From positions 372,001-436,000 of the forward strand of contig JALUTQ010000007.1 of the NCBI GenBank assembly GCA_032718865.1: DNA of 64,000 nt, given 5' to 3'. The DNA comes from Tilletia caries. Taxonomy: Eukaryota > Basidiomycota > Exobasidiomycetes > Tilletiales > Tilletiaceae. The stretch's first letter is position 1; every line of letters begins with the position of its first letter. Under the pieces are notes generated by a model. That model saw nothing but the letters and a program-made list of their open reading frames with translations, ran no database searches and had not been told where the DNA came from. Of the stretch, positions 11,738 to 21,659 are shown piece after piece. Made by a program: the position numbers and the translations under genes.

Positions 11738-14700
11738 ATGAGTTCAAGCGCTCCAACAGCTGGGACCGCGTCTGATCCCAGCGCAGCCCAGTGGACACAA
11801 GCCGCAATCCAGCGCATCTTGAATGTCACTCTCAGCGTGAGTTTCCAGACCGATGCGCGAAGGGAGAGACGCTTTCTGGCTGACATTGTGAGCGCATACA
11901 TGCCATTTTTCTTTGCTGCAGCGCGATGAAGCGGAGCAGTCGAGCTGGTCGCTCACTTACCTCAAGGAAGTCGCAGAAGAGCTTGCGGAAGAGAATGGAG
12001 GCCAAGGTGGGTCAGGTAACGGACCGAGAGATCTGCCTGCTGATCAGTACCCCATGCTGATTCTCTTTCTGTCTCCATCAGTTCCCGGCCTCGAAGTCGG
12101 TCTCGTAGACCGACTGCTCCTATCTCGCCTCTCGATGGACCCAGAAGCAGATGTGATGACCGATGATGCAGAGCTCATCACCGTGCTCGCCAGTCTGCCG
12201 CGCGAGGAATCGAGCTGGGACTACCTCGCACATTCCTGGGCTCGATGCAAGCAAGAGGAGAATAGCTTCCGCAAAGTGAGTTATCACGCTCGAGTTGGCC
12301 AAAGGGCACAGCTCTTGCCACCTTCTCAAACTTCTCACTTGGAGCTGACTCAAGACCGCCTTTACAAATTCGACCCCTGAAGCTGCCTGCTCCCGTTGTG
12401 TCCTCGCGACAAGCGGTTCTGGACCAGATCCGACAGCTTCTGGTCTCATACATCGGCCTCGTCTTGCAGAACCCGGAAATGTTCCCCAGACACCAAAAGC
12501 GAGGCAAATTGACCGTCTCGCCGCTCGTTCTGGTCCCTACCCTCTTGAAAGCCAATTCTGCAAGTTCAGGAAGCAGCTTGTACGGAGGTGGAGCCAGTAG
12601 CTCCAGCACGAGCAATGTTGCCGACTGGGCCAGTCTACCCGCGGACGAAGTCTCGGCCTTCCTTACAGATCTGATTGCGCGATATGGAAAAGAAGACGAG
12701 GACGAGCTCGGTGCCCTTCTCGGTCCTGCACTGCAGGAAATCACGCGCCGTGTCCGGGATGGAGATCAGGACGACTCTGCTCAGGATTCCTCAAGTTCGA
12801 ACGCGGCGCCTGCAGCACCGCCCGCTGATCTTCAGCGCAGAGTGGCGGAAGCAATGCGAACTCGCAATTTTGGGGCATTGGCGCAACTGCTTCAGCAACA
12901 GCAGGGTGGAGCGGGAGCGGGAGCTGGTGGGGTTGCTGATGGAGCGCGTCAGGCTTTAGCTGCGCTTCTTGGCGGCGGCGGCGGCGCGGCTGGTGGGTTG
13001 GGGACACCACAAAAGGAAGGCATGACGCTGGCCGGTCTGGAATGGCGCGTGCACTCAAATGCGGTTGCAGAAATTGTCGCGCATCAGCGGCTGGCTGAAA
13101 TGGTGAGCACAAAACTAGCATTTCTGATTGTGGTTGAAGCGGAACAGGCAACTGAATGCTCGGGCATCCACGTCTTTTATCAGGTCACTGGGCTCGAGTC
13201 TTTCAGTCCGGCCGACACGACTGCTCCTGCGTTCGAGCGCGACTCTCTGTTCGGCCCACTGCTGCGCCTTTCTGCATTCACAGCAACGTACCCATCCCTG
13301 ACTCGACAATTCTTCTCCAACCTGAAGGGAAGGCCTCGAGCCGAGGTTGACAACAACTACGTGACTGTGCGCGGATCGCTCGACCTCATGTATGCGGTCA
13401 ACTTTCAAATCTTCAACGCCCTACTTCGCGCCAGCGCGGAATCAAGGGAGCGGGTGGTCGACTTTTGGGCCAAGGCGTGCCGGCTTAATATCAAGCGTGC
13501 TGCGATGAGAGTGAAGCCTGAGCTCGTGTCTAGCGATGGCTTCATGGTCAATTTGTTCGAGATGCTGCTCCGATTCGCTGAGCCCTTCATGGATGCTAGA
13601 TATTCGAAGGTGAGCTTCATGACCCATCCTTCTAAGGTCGACGTAGAGAACTTGACATGGACTAATCTTTCTTGATGGTATGCACAGATCGGTCGAATCG
13701 AGCCAGAATATCTGCGGATACAGAAGCGATATGATATCAGCGAGCTCACACGGCTGCGGGCAACGGAGCAAGAGGCGAAGGAGTGGGTGGAGAGCGCAGC
13801 GCCACATGCCACCCCGCCGAACTTCATCACGGAGGCGTTCTACCTCACCATTCGGCTCGCGAACCTGGGTCTGGGAAAGGCTGTGCGATCCTACGATGAC
13901 AAGGAGAAGGAGCTTGGCCGCTACAAGCAGAGAGTGCAAGAGTACGAAACCGATCGACCTCAGTGGCAGAACACACCACAAGCGCCGCAGTACGAGGCAT
14001 TCATCAAGCGCGCCAAGGCAGAGATGGAAGCGGGACGAGAGGAACTTCTGGCGAGTGCAGCACAACTGCTGAATCCAACTTTGACGGAGAAGGTGGTCAC
14101 CTTCTTGAGCTTCGTTATGACGTGGCTCGTTCGTATGGCCGAGCCGACAGGTCAACATCCGCATCCGACTGTCACGTTGCCATTGCCTCAAGAGGTTCCC
14201 AAGCACTTTGCCATGCTTCCGGAGCACATCTTTGAAGATGTTGTGGACATTTTGCTCTTCTTCGGGCGGTGAGCAGCGATCCTTTGGCCTCGCCCTCCCT
14301 CTCGGAAACGGCATACTAACAGGCTGCTTTACTCTTGAATTAGATATCAACCCAATTGCCTGACGCAGTCGGCCAAAGACGATCTCGTGACGTTCAGCGT
14401 CACGTTCCTATCTTCCGGCTGGTACATCAAGAATCCATTCTTGAAGGCAAAGCTGGCGGAGGTATGTTGGCGTGTTCGACGGAAGGAGTGTGGCCGAGCT
14501 AGTGCTGACGTTGATTCGCATTTTCCAGATCATCTTCTACAACGTCATGCCATACGGCAGCCTCTCGACTGGTGCATTGGGCGAGACGATCAACTTCCAC
14601 CCGCTTGCCCTGCGCCACTTGGTACCAGCGATGATGTCGTTCTGGATCGAGGCCGAGTCTACAGGCTCTCACACTCAGTTCTACGACAAGTTCAACATCC

Positions 14701-15822
14701 GATACCATCTCTCGCAGATCTTCAAGGTTATCTGGCAAAATCCGCAGCACAAGCAACGAATTCGCGAGGAGGCAACCGGGCGACAGTCGGACTTCGTCAT
14801 TTTCATCAATCGACTGATGAACGACGTCACCTTCTTGCTGGATGATGCGCTGGAGAAGCTTCAGGAACTGCATGCGAAGCAAGTCACGATGGACGACGAA
14901 GCGGCCATGGCAGCTCTTGACGAGGAACAACAGAAAGATCTCGTCAGTCGAGTGAGCTCTCTAGAGGGTCAGATCAAGAGCGATCTTGCGTTCGGTCACG
15001 AGTTCCTGCGAGTGCTGGTTGACTTCACGGCGGAGACCAAGGATGCCTTCATGACAGCCGAGATTGTCGATCGTCTGGCGGCCATGCTCAACTACAACCT
15101 CGACTTGCTCGTCGGGCCGCGCTGTCAAGAGCTTAAGGTCAAGGACCCCAAAAAGGTCGGCTTTGACATTAAGCAGCTGCTTCGTCAGATTCTCTCCATC
15201 TATCTCAACTTGGCCGCCAAGGCCGAGTTCGTTCAGGCCATTGCCAGAGATGGACGGAGTTATCGCAAGGAGATCTTCTTCAAGGCTGCTGGCATCGCGT
15301 CACGGCACATGCTGAAAAGCCCGGCCGAGATAGAAGTTCTTGAAGGCCTCGTCGGCCACGTTGAACAGGTCAAGCAGATGGAGGCGGATGATGATGAGGA
15401 TCTTGGGGAGATTCCTGACGAATATCTTGGTGAGTGTCTATCTGCTTTTGCCAGAGGGGCTCGCCTCCTGTGTGCCGAATCAGTTCCTCTGAGCTCACTG
15501 ACCATGCTTCACCTGTCCTTCAGACCCACTCATGGCTACGTTGATGAAGGATCCCGTCATGTTGCCCAAGTCCAAAGTCATTGTTGACCGTTCAACAATA
15601 AAGTCGCATCTCCTGAGCGACTCGACGGATCCGTTCAACCGAGCTCCGTTGAAGATTGAGGAGGTTATCCCTGGTGAGTTTCCCTGGAGCAGCGCCTATC
15701 AGTCCAGAAAGGAAGATGATGCTTATATGCTGAGCACGGATTTTTGTTGGCCTCCAGCCGACGATCTCAGAGCTCAAATCGAGGCGTTCACCGCAGAAAG
15801 ACGGGCGGCGAGGCCGAAGTGA
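11738..15822 (+). CDS. UFD2: Ubiquitin conjugation factor E4 (UFD2)
   Basis: Ufd2 is a U-box E4 ligase that extends ubiquitin chains on substrates handed over by Cdc48 on the way to the proteasome. Ten exons fit exactly: 11738-11836, 11922-12006, 12082-12275, 12383-13102, 13184-13609, 13688-14268, 14344-14461, 14529-15429, 15524-15673 and 15758-15822, giving 1112 residues. The Ufd2 core runs from about residue 130 onward ([30 protein letters not shown], the [10 protein letters not shown] block, [20 protein letters not shown]). The C-terminal U-box is split by the last two introns ([35 protein letters not shown]). A Gly/Ala/Gln-rich linker near residue 310 is unusual. The 81-nt fourth intron is a multiple of three and has no stop, so it could be read through in a long unspliced frame. 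Confidence 0.95.
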
Positions 15823-16144
15823 AGGATGTCCACCATGCAACTTGCTAGGTCGACTTGTACGAAGTGCCAGAAGGCCTATTCCTTCCAGAAACTTGCATCA
15901 GGACAACGCTTGTTTTATGGACACTGAGCCACAATTCGGGAAGAGAACTGGAGAAACACAGACACGTATTGATGTGACTTCGACAATACATTCAAATTCA
16001 GACACTGTACATCGAATCTACCAAGCTCGGAGCTTGGGCAGATCGTTCTGACAAGGTCATTGACGGACAGCAGGAAACCAACCTGTCGCATTTTTGAGGC
16101 ACGGAGTCGGATTGCGCCGTATAACCGTGATTCCAGCTGTGTTG
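15823..16144. other. Convergent 3' region
   Basis: This 322-bp gap lies between the UFD2 and MED19 stop codons. No motif or gene was recognised; it is expected to hold both 3' UTRs. Confidence 0.5.
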
Positions 16145-17116
16145 TCATCCTTTGAGAGGCTTCTGCTTGGTCTGCCATCACGATCAGTCAGTTGGCTGTT
16201 GTGCGTGACCAAAGGCGTGCTACAATGCTGGGTGCATACCTTGGATTTCCTCTTCTTCCTAGGCGACGACGCGTCCATCTGATCAGGTTCTAGCAGAGCC
16301 AGATCGATCTACAGATAGTCAAACCTCGGGTGCGTGAGCATTGGCCAGTCAATCAGCAACCCGGACAGCAGCATCCAGTAACTCACCCCGGCAACCTCGC
16401 CTGCTGTGACCCGGAAAGCGGACTCTAGTGTCTCGTGATCAAAGGGAACGATGTTTTGGATCGTCGTCTCTGGACGATAGATGATTTCCCTCATCGTCTG
16501 CTCGTGATAGTCTGGCTTGGACAGCAGTTTCCTCAGCGGCATGACTCGTCCTGTCACAGTGATATAGTTCGTTCAGAGGTCCTCACACAACAGCACTGAA
16601 GTCAGGAGGAGTGGGTGGTGACTCACCTGGCAGATCCGCCACGTAATTCTCAATCGTCTTGGGCATCCCTTTCCGCTTCGCAGTGCTAGATCCTTCGCCG
16701 CCTGGAACTGTCAAAGATCCCTTTCCGAACGGATTGGCATCATCGTCCCGTGGTCGCTTGATACCCCTCTCTTCACCCTGCCTATGTCCATCAAGTCCTG
16801 CATCCGCACCATTCCCGCCCATTCCTCCGACGTCGCCCATCGAAGCTGAGGCTGAAGCCCCAGTCGTCCCGAGGGCACCACCGCCACTGGACTTCTCCGG
16901 GAAGTTTCGCAAGAATTGCTTCACGGTAGCATTGTAAAGCGGGACGAGGTGGAGACGGGTAAGTAAGTCGTCGGCCCCGTTCAACCTGCGAATGGGTCGT
17001 GTTTCCGCGGGTGGCGCTCGACTGAATGTCGGGAAGAAAGCAGGCAGCTCGGACGAGAGTGGTGCTGCTGGCGCGACGGGAGCTTCACCAGACACCGCCT
17101 CCTCCTCCTTGGCCAT
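16145..17116 (-). CDS. MED19: Mediator subunit 19 (Med19/Rox3)
   Basis: Med19 is a head-module subunit of the Mediator coactivator. Exons are 17116-16627, 16550-16387, 16308-16240 and 16171-16145, closing in phase to 249 residues. Motifs are DDLLTRLHLVPLYNATVKQF near the N terminus and the Rox3 signature TIENYVADLPG joined across the first intron to GRVMPLRKLLSKP. A basic C terminus with PRKKRKSK and TKQKPLKG follows. The central region is Gly/Ala/Ser-rich. The ATG at 17116 is preferred over an in-frame upstream ATG at 17230, because it begins MAKEEEAV and the upstream residues look non-coding. The start codon and everything upstream of it are duplicated at 21.24-21.66 kb. Confidence 0.85.
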
Positions 17117-17520
17117 GACTTTGCTTCTGTGCGAAGTAGCCTCAAAGTCATTCAGACGGTGATGACGGTCAATTCCATCAACTTCCTGCTCGAGCAACGA
17201 GCATCTACTTCTCAGAGGTTTCCATTTCATTTCCAGTATTCCAGTTTCGATGGTTTATTTCGCCTTGCCTTTCGCAACTCACGCGCAGGGAAAGAAGTGC
17301 AAAGCATTCAAGGTGACAATTGCAGGGGACAAGAGGTACAACAAGGAGAACGAGGAGAGTTGGGAAACGGGTCGGAGGTGACACGGTGATGAGAGACGTG
17401 CGAGTTGCAGAATGCGAGACGGGCGATGACTTCGGATCGAAATTTGATGGCGGAGACTCTTTTGGAACTGGTCGGGCTGCGAAGTTGTTGGCAGGGCACT
17501 GTGGAGGGGAGCGGGTGTCT

Positions 17521-18244
17521 TCACTCGGCGACGTCCTCGATGGTCACGTTGCGGACCTGGCGCTTCGTCGTCTCCTTCTTCGGGATCGTGAGCTTGAGAA
17601 CACCGTTGTCAAACTTGCCCTTGATGTTCTCCGAGTCCACGTCGGCGTCCTTGGGCAGGATGAAGGAGCGCGAGAAGGAGCCGTAGATGCGCTCCGTGAT
17701 GAGCGGGCGAGGGCCGTGGTGGTGGTGCTGGTCGAGCGTCTGCTTGTTGCCGTCGGTCTTCGTGATGCTGACATCCTTCTCCGCCTGGGCTTGCTTGGCG
17801 GCCGTCTCCGTGCCGGGCTGGGCCTTCTTGCTGGCGTCGTCCGCACCCGCAGTCTTCGTGTCCTGCTGAGGGGCGTTGATGTACTCCGAGCGAGTCTCGC
17901 CGCTGAGGGTCAGCTTGCGCGTGGAGGCGTCAATCGCAACCTTGATGTTCTCCCTCTTCGCGCCTGCAAGTTCGGCGGTGACCGAGTAGTGGTCGCTGTG
18001 CTCGTGGATGTCCTGTGAAACGAAGGGAGTGGGATCAGCTCCGTGAAAGAGAGATAGAGGAAAGATGCAGACCGATCAAGGTACTCACGATGCGAGGGCC
18101 ATGGAAGAGGTTGCTGGCATTCATCCAGTTGCTTGGGCGAGTCGAGACGGCGGTGTCCTTGGTCTCGTCCGAGTCCTCCCAGTCCTGGAGGGGGAGGGCA
18201 AGGCGGGCGAAGGGGTGGAAGAAGGTGTCGGTGAAGACGGACAT
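17521..18244 (-). CDS. HSP20: Small heat-shock protein Hsp20, copy 1
   Basis: An ATP-independent holdase chaperone of the alpha-crystallin family. Exon 1 (18244-18089) encodes MSVFTDTFFHPFARLALPLQDW and onward, and exon 2 (18012-17521) carries the alpha-crystallin domain. The total is 215 residues. Core signatures are SDHYSVTAELAGAKRENI, KLTLSGE, ERIYGSFSRSFILPKDAD, NIKGKFDNGVLKLTIPKK and the C-terminal DVAE. A long Lys/Gln/Ala-rich insertion sits inside the domain (about residues 95-140), as in many fungal Hsp30-type proteins. The protein is identical to copy 2 because the only exonic difference is silent. A TATA box precedes it at 18392-18387. Confidence 0.96.
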
Positions 18245-18386
18245 GTTTCTGAGGTGGCTGTAGTTGGGAGTGCTTGGAATGGGAGTGCTTAGTGTGTTTG
18301 GAGAGTGATTAGCTGGGATGCTCGAGTGCTGATGTTGCGCTGCTGAGGGAAGGAAGCATCAGCGAGCGGAGGTCGACCCTGCCCTG

Positions 18387-18392
18387 TTTATA
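18387..18392 (-). promoter_or_regulatory. TATA box of hsp20 copy 1
   Basis: TATAAA on the minus strand about 145 bases upstream of the start codon, within the diverged promoter part of the duplication. The equivalent in copy 2 is TATAAAAA at 22520-22513. Assigned by position and sequence only. Confidence 0.55.
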
Positions 18393-18673
18393 TCTTGCCT
18401 ACGCGGATGGAAAAGAAAAAAAATCATTCAGGTGATGCAGAGGACAGAGGCACAACAGGGAGGAGAACTTGGAAGCAGATCGAACTGTTCAAGGCTTCAC
18501 GGTGACGAGATGTATATACGTTGCGATACACGAGACGGAGAATCACTTGAGAACGCTGGAGACTTGCGGTTCAGCGACAATGGCGCTTTGTTGAGGAGAG
18601 ATGTCTTCGGTCAGCAGCGTTCTCGATGGTACACATTGCGGACCTGGTACTCCGCTCTCGTTGATGCTGAGGC
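18393..18673. other. Spacer between the hsp20 copy 1 promoter and the murA stop
   Basis: About 280 bp with no gene. It holds the distal hsp20 promoter (an imperfect GAA/TTC array near 18480-18500) and the presumed 3' end of murA. Confidence 0.45.
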
Positions 18674-20050
18674 TCAGGTGTCCCGGAATGTCTCGATCTG
18701 GGCACCGAGTGCGTTCAGGCGGTCGGCGAGGTTCTCGTAGCCGCGGTCTATGACATAGACGTTGCGCAGCACCGACGTGTCCCTGGCAGCGAGCATTGCC
18801 AACAGCACAACGACAGCAGGCCGCAGCGCAGGTGGGCACGCCAGCTCGGTGCAGCTCCATTGTGTGGGGCCCTCGATCAGAACACGGTGCCGGTCGAGCA
18901 GCGTCACCTGGGCACCCAGCTTGTTGAGCTCGGTGAGGTAGATGGCGCGATTCTCGTACACCCAGTCGTGCAGCATCGTCTGACCCTCGGCCATCGCTGC
19001 GATGACGGCGAAGAACGGCAGGTTGTCGATGTTGAGTCCCGGGAATGGCATTGGGTGAATCTTGTCGATGGGCGACTTAAGCGAGGACGGGTACGTGGTG
19101 ATGTCGACCAGGCACGTGTGGCCGTTCCCTGCGTTATACTCCTCACCACGGTCGCAGTGGAAGCCCATCTCCTCGAGGACTGCAAGCTCAATCTCCATGA
19201 AATCAATTGGCACGCGCCGCACGGTGATGCTGGACTGAGTGACGATTGCGGCCGTGATGAGGCTCATGGCCTCGATCGGGTCCTCACTCGGTGCGTACAC
19301 GACATCGACGTTGATGGTGGCACAGCCGGTGACCTTCAGGGTCGTCGTTCCAATGCCCTCGATCTGGACACCAAGCTCCTGCAGGAAGAAGCACAGGTCC
19401 TGGACCATATAGTTGGGGCTGGCATTGCGGATGATGGACACGCCGTCGTAGCGGGCGGCGGCGAGCAGGGTGTTCTCGGTCACGGTATCACCCCTCTCGA
19501 TGAGTACGATCGGCCGCTCCGGGCTGATGTTCTTGGCCGCCTGGGCACGATAGCTGCTCTCGGTGACAACGACCTCGAGGCCGAACGAACGCAGCGCGGT
19601 CATGTGAGGCTCGACAGTACGGGTGCCGAGGTCGCAGCCACTGGCATGGGGGAGTTCGAACTGGTCGACTCGATGCATCAGCGGGCCGAGGAACAGGATG
19701 ACGCTACGAGTGCGACGAGCGGCATCCGCGTCCATTGCGACGAGGTTAAGCTCGGCCGGCACGATGAGCTCAAGGTCATTCTTGGAGTTGAGCCAGCGAA
19801 ACTTGACGCCAATGGAAATCAGCACCTCTAGGAGGCGGTTGACCTCCTCGATCCTGGCGACTTTGCGGAACACCGTGGTGCCCATGTTGAGAAGTGAGGC
19901 GCACAGCAAGGCGACGCAGGCGTTCTTGCTGGATTTCACGTCAATCGCGCCGGACAGCGTGGTGCCACCCCTCACTCTGAAATGGCTCGGCCCGGACGCA
20001 CCGACGCTGACCTGCTCGGAATCGGGCGCACTGACGATGCGTGCAAGCAT
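18674..20050 (-). CDS. murA: Bacterial-type UDP-N-acetylglucosamine 1-carboxyvinyltransferase (MurA) in a fungal genome
   Basis: MurA transfers enolpyruvate from PEP to UDP-GlcNAc, the first committed step of bacterial peptidoglycan synthesis; fungi have no peptidoglycan. From the ATG at 20050 the intron-less frame gives 458 residues, the full length of a MurA. Key family residues are visible: the Lys-Asn pair in KSSKNACVALLCASLLN, the active-site Cys in ASGCDLGTRTVEPH (equivalent of E. coli Cys115), SEDPIEAMSLITAA, HPMPFPGLNIDNLPFFAVI, the Arg of PPALRPAVVVLLAM, and DRGYENLADRLNALGAQIE. The overall pattern (IEEVNRLLEVL, ERGDTVTENTLLAAAR) is that of actinobacterial HTH-MurA proteins as I know them. 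It is not the EPSP-synthase part of the fungal AROM protein. Upstream are broken remains of the HTH domain. Horizontal transfer is the best explanation; the intact frame suggests it is still under selection. Confidence 0.93.
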   Translation of the reverse strand: MLARIVSAPDSEQVSVGASGPSHFRVRGGTTLSGAIDVKSSKNACVALLCASLLNMGTTVFRKVARIEEVNRLLEVLISIGVKFRWLNSKNDLELIVPAELNLVAMDADAARRTRSVILFLGPLMHRVDQFELPHASGCDLGTRTVEPHMTALRSFGLEVVVTESSYRAQAAKNISPERPIVLIERGDTVTENTLLAAARYDGVSIIRNASPNYMVQDLCFFLQELGVQIEGIGTTTLKVTGCATINVDVVYAPSEDPIEAMSLITAAIVTQSSITVRRVPIDFMEIELAVLEEMGFHCDRGEEYNAGNGHTCLVDITTYPSSLKSPIDKIHPMPFPGLNIDNLPFFAVIAAMAEGQTMLHDWVYENRAIYLTELNKLGAQVTLLDRHRVLIEGPTQWSCTELACPPALRPAVVVLLAMLAARDTSVLRNVYVIDRGYENLADRLNALGAQIETFRDT

Positions 20051-20190
20051 CTCGAGGGTCAAGCTCTGATGGCCTTCTTCGATCCGGTTGACAGCACCGT
20101 GCTTGATGTCCGTGGCCAGCTGGGTCTACGTGATGCCGCTGTGATAGCGTGCGTCGCGATCAGCGTGCCAACCTGGGGCAGGTAGTCGTC
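20051..20190 (-). pseudogene. Degraded N-terminal helix-turn-helix of the MurA gene
   Basis: Upstream of the murA ATG the same frame reads TQLATDIKHGAVNRIEEGHQSLTLEML, matching the XRE-type HTH recognition region that precedes MurA in actinobacteria. A TAG at 20128-20126 interrupts it, in place of an expected Gln. Further upstream, residues DYLPQVGTLI continue the homology in another frame, so one base appears lost near 20160. No in-frame ATG exists above these lesions. The HTH is therefore not translated with the enzyme, or is only partly translated from a non-ATG codon. Confidence 0.75.
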
Positions 20191-21242
20191 TCGTTCTGAC
20201 GTGGCTCGCCTACTATGGATGTTGAGATATGCCTTCTGCGAATGCGCAGCACAATGAGCTGAGTCAGATTGTGGTAGACGTGAAGGGTTGGATTAGTTGG
20301 GAAGCCTACCTCTACCAATCACCTTTTCTGCACAACGAAGTTGCGAACAGGAAGCTACGTATGAGACGGCGGGGCGTACTCCTTGCGGCTTCAGGGAAGA
20401 GCCGCATCGATCGAGCCGATGGTCGCCCTTCTGGAGAACAGTCGGGGTTGCGGAAGGACGCTGAGAGGGGAACAGATGAGAATAGAACTTCAGCCTCTTC
20501 AACAGTATGGAATGAGCGCTGGGTCAAACCCTTGCAGTATCCGCATGAGTCATGGTGCCGGAAGGAGTAATCAGAAGGGCGGAAGGGACTCTCACAAGCG
20601 CTTGGAGTATCGAGGCTGGCTGTCGGCCGATTGCTCTTCGCCTTCCCTTCTCTTGCCGCACTTATTTCGAGAATCCCCAGCCCGGAGTTGATAAAGGATC
20701 GAAGGGAGCCGACGAGGGTGCTGAATGGTATTGTATATAGTAAGAACCGCCAAAAGGCACGAGCCGGCTTGGGTCGAGAATTGCGAAGAATGAGGTGGGC
20801 CTGCCTTTGAAGGCGCAGTGTAACACTCGGAGTTCGGGTCTTGTGCGTGAAGATGTCTGATGATAGAGGTGGCCAAGCCTGCTTGTCCAGATCTGTGAGA
20901 GCAAGAAGAGGAAGGAGGCAGACTGGAAGAAATGGATCAGTACCGTAAAAAAGAGAGGATGTAAGTTGTGACCTGGACAGGTCTGCGAAGTCGTGAGTGG
21001 CGCCGGAGTGGAAAGACCACGGAGAAACGGTTGCCTACCCAGACGACCTGAAGAGCACGCGGAAAATGAATAAGTACGAGCAGGCCTACGAGAATACTGA
21101 AGACGGCCAGCGCCTTATGGGCAGTAGTCCACGACCCATGATCTGCGAGCTCGACTCCGCGCTGCAGGGTCGCGCTCGAGCAGCCGGCCGATACCATTCA
21201 GCGTCGATTCGGTCGGGATGCTGAGGGACGTCGCCGCTGCCG
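20191..21242. other. Spacer between murA and duplication copy 2
   Basis: About 1.05 kb containing only short frames without recognisable motifs or convincing splice sites. It probably holds the promoter used by murA and any residue of the inserted foreign DNA. I see no similarity to transposon ends. Confidence 0.5.
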
Positions 21243-21255
21243 CCTCCTTGGCCAT
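21115..21255 (-). other. Chimeric micro-ORF started from the duplicated MED19 promoter
   Basis: The second copy of the duplication includes the MED19 promoter and ATG (21255-21253) but breaks off after about five codons. The frame then continues into unrelated sequence for 46 residues to a TAA at 21115-21117. If the promoter copy is active, it would transcribe this truncated frame. It is not a functional Med19. Confidence 0.5.
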
Positions 21256-21659
21256 GACTTTGCTTCTGTGCGAAGTAGCCTCAAGTCATTCAGACGGTGA
21301 TGACGGTCAATTCCATCAACTTCCTGCTCGAGCAACGAGCATCTACTTCTCAGAGGTTTCCATTTCATTTCCAGTATTCCAGTTTCGATGGTTTATTTCG
21401 CCTTGCCTTTCGCAACTCACGCGCAGGGAAAGAAGTGCAAAGCATTCAAGGTGACAATTGCAGGGGACAAGAGGTACAACAAGGAGAACGAGGAGAGTTG
21501 GGAAACGGGTCGGAGGTGACACGGTGATGAGAGACGTGCGAGTTGCAGAATGCGAGACGGGCGATGACTTCGGATCGAAATTTGATGGCGGAGACTCTTT
21601 TTGGAACTGGTCGGGCTGCGAAGTTGTTGGCAGGGCACTGTGGAGGGGAGCGGGTGTCT

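Larger units (their letters stand above)
17104..18400 (+). repeat. Segmental duplication, copy 1 (MED19 start plus hsp20 plus promoter)
   Basis: The segment matches 21243-22530 in direct orientation, offset by about 4139 bp. From the MED19 start to the hsp20 start codon I see only two single-base indels (17155 and 17461 areas) and one substitution near 18217 in the exons. Upstream of hsp20 the two copies differ much more, with several indels and substitutions, and similarity fades near 18400. The copies bracket the murA gene. Confidence 0.93.

Noticed and set aside
13442..14350. 302-codon minus-strand frame
   Set aside because: It is an antisense of UFD2 exon 6, which has clear family motifs and consistent splice phases.
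17320..18018. 232-codon plus-strand frame, also found in the second copy
   Set aside because: It is an antisense of hsp20 exon 2. Its duplication merely reflects the repeat.
18860..19831. 323-codon open frame on the plus strand
   Set aside because: It is the antisense of murA; GC-rich third positions keep the opposite strand open. The composition is unlike a protein, and no start or splice support was seen.
18674..20050. EPSP-synthase part of the fungal AROM protein
   Set aside because: The motifs (CDLGTRTVEPH, PFPGLNIDN, DRGYENLADRL) are those of MurA, and no other AROM domains are nearby.
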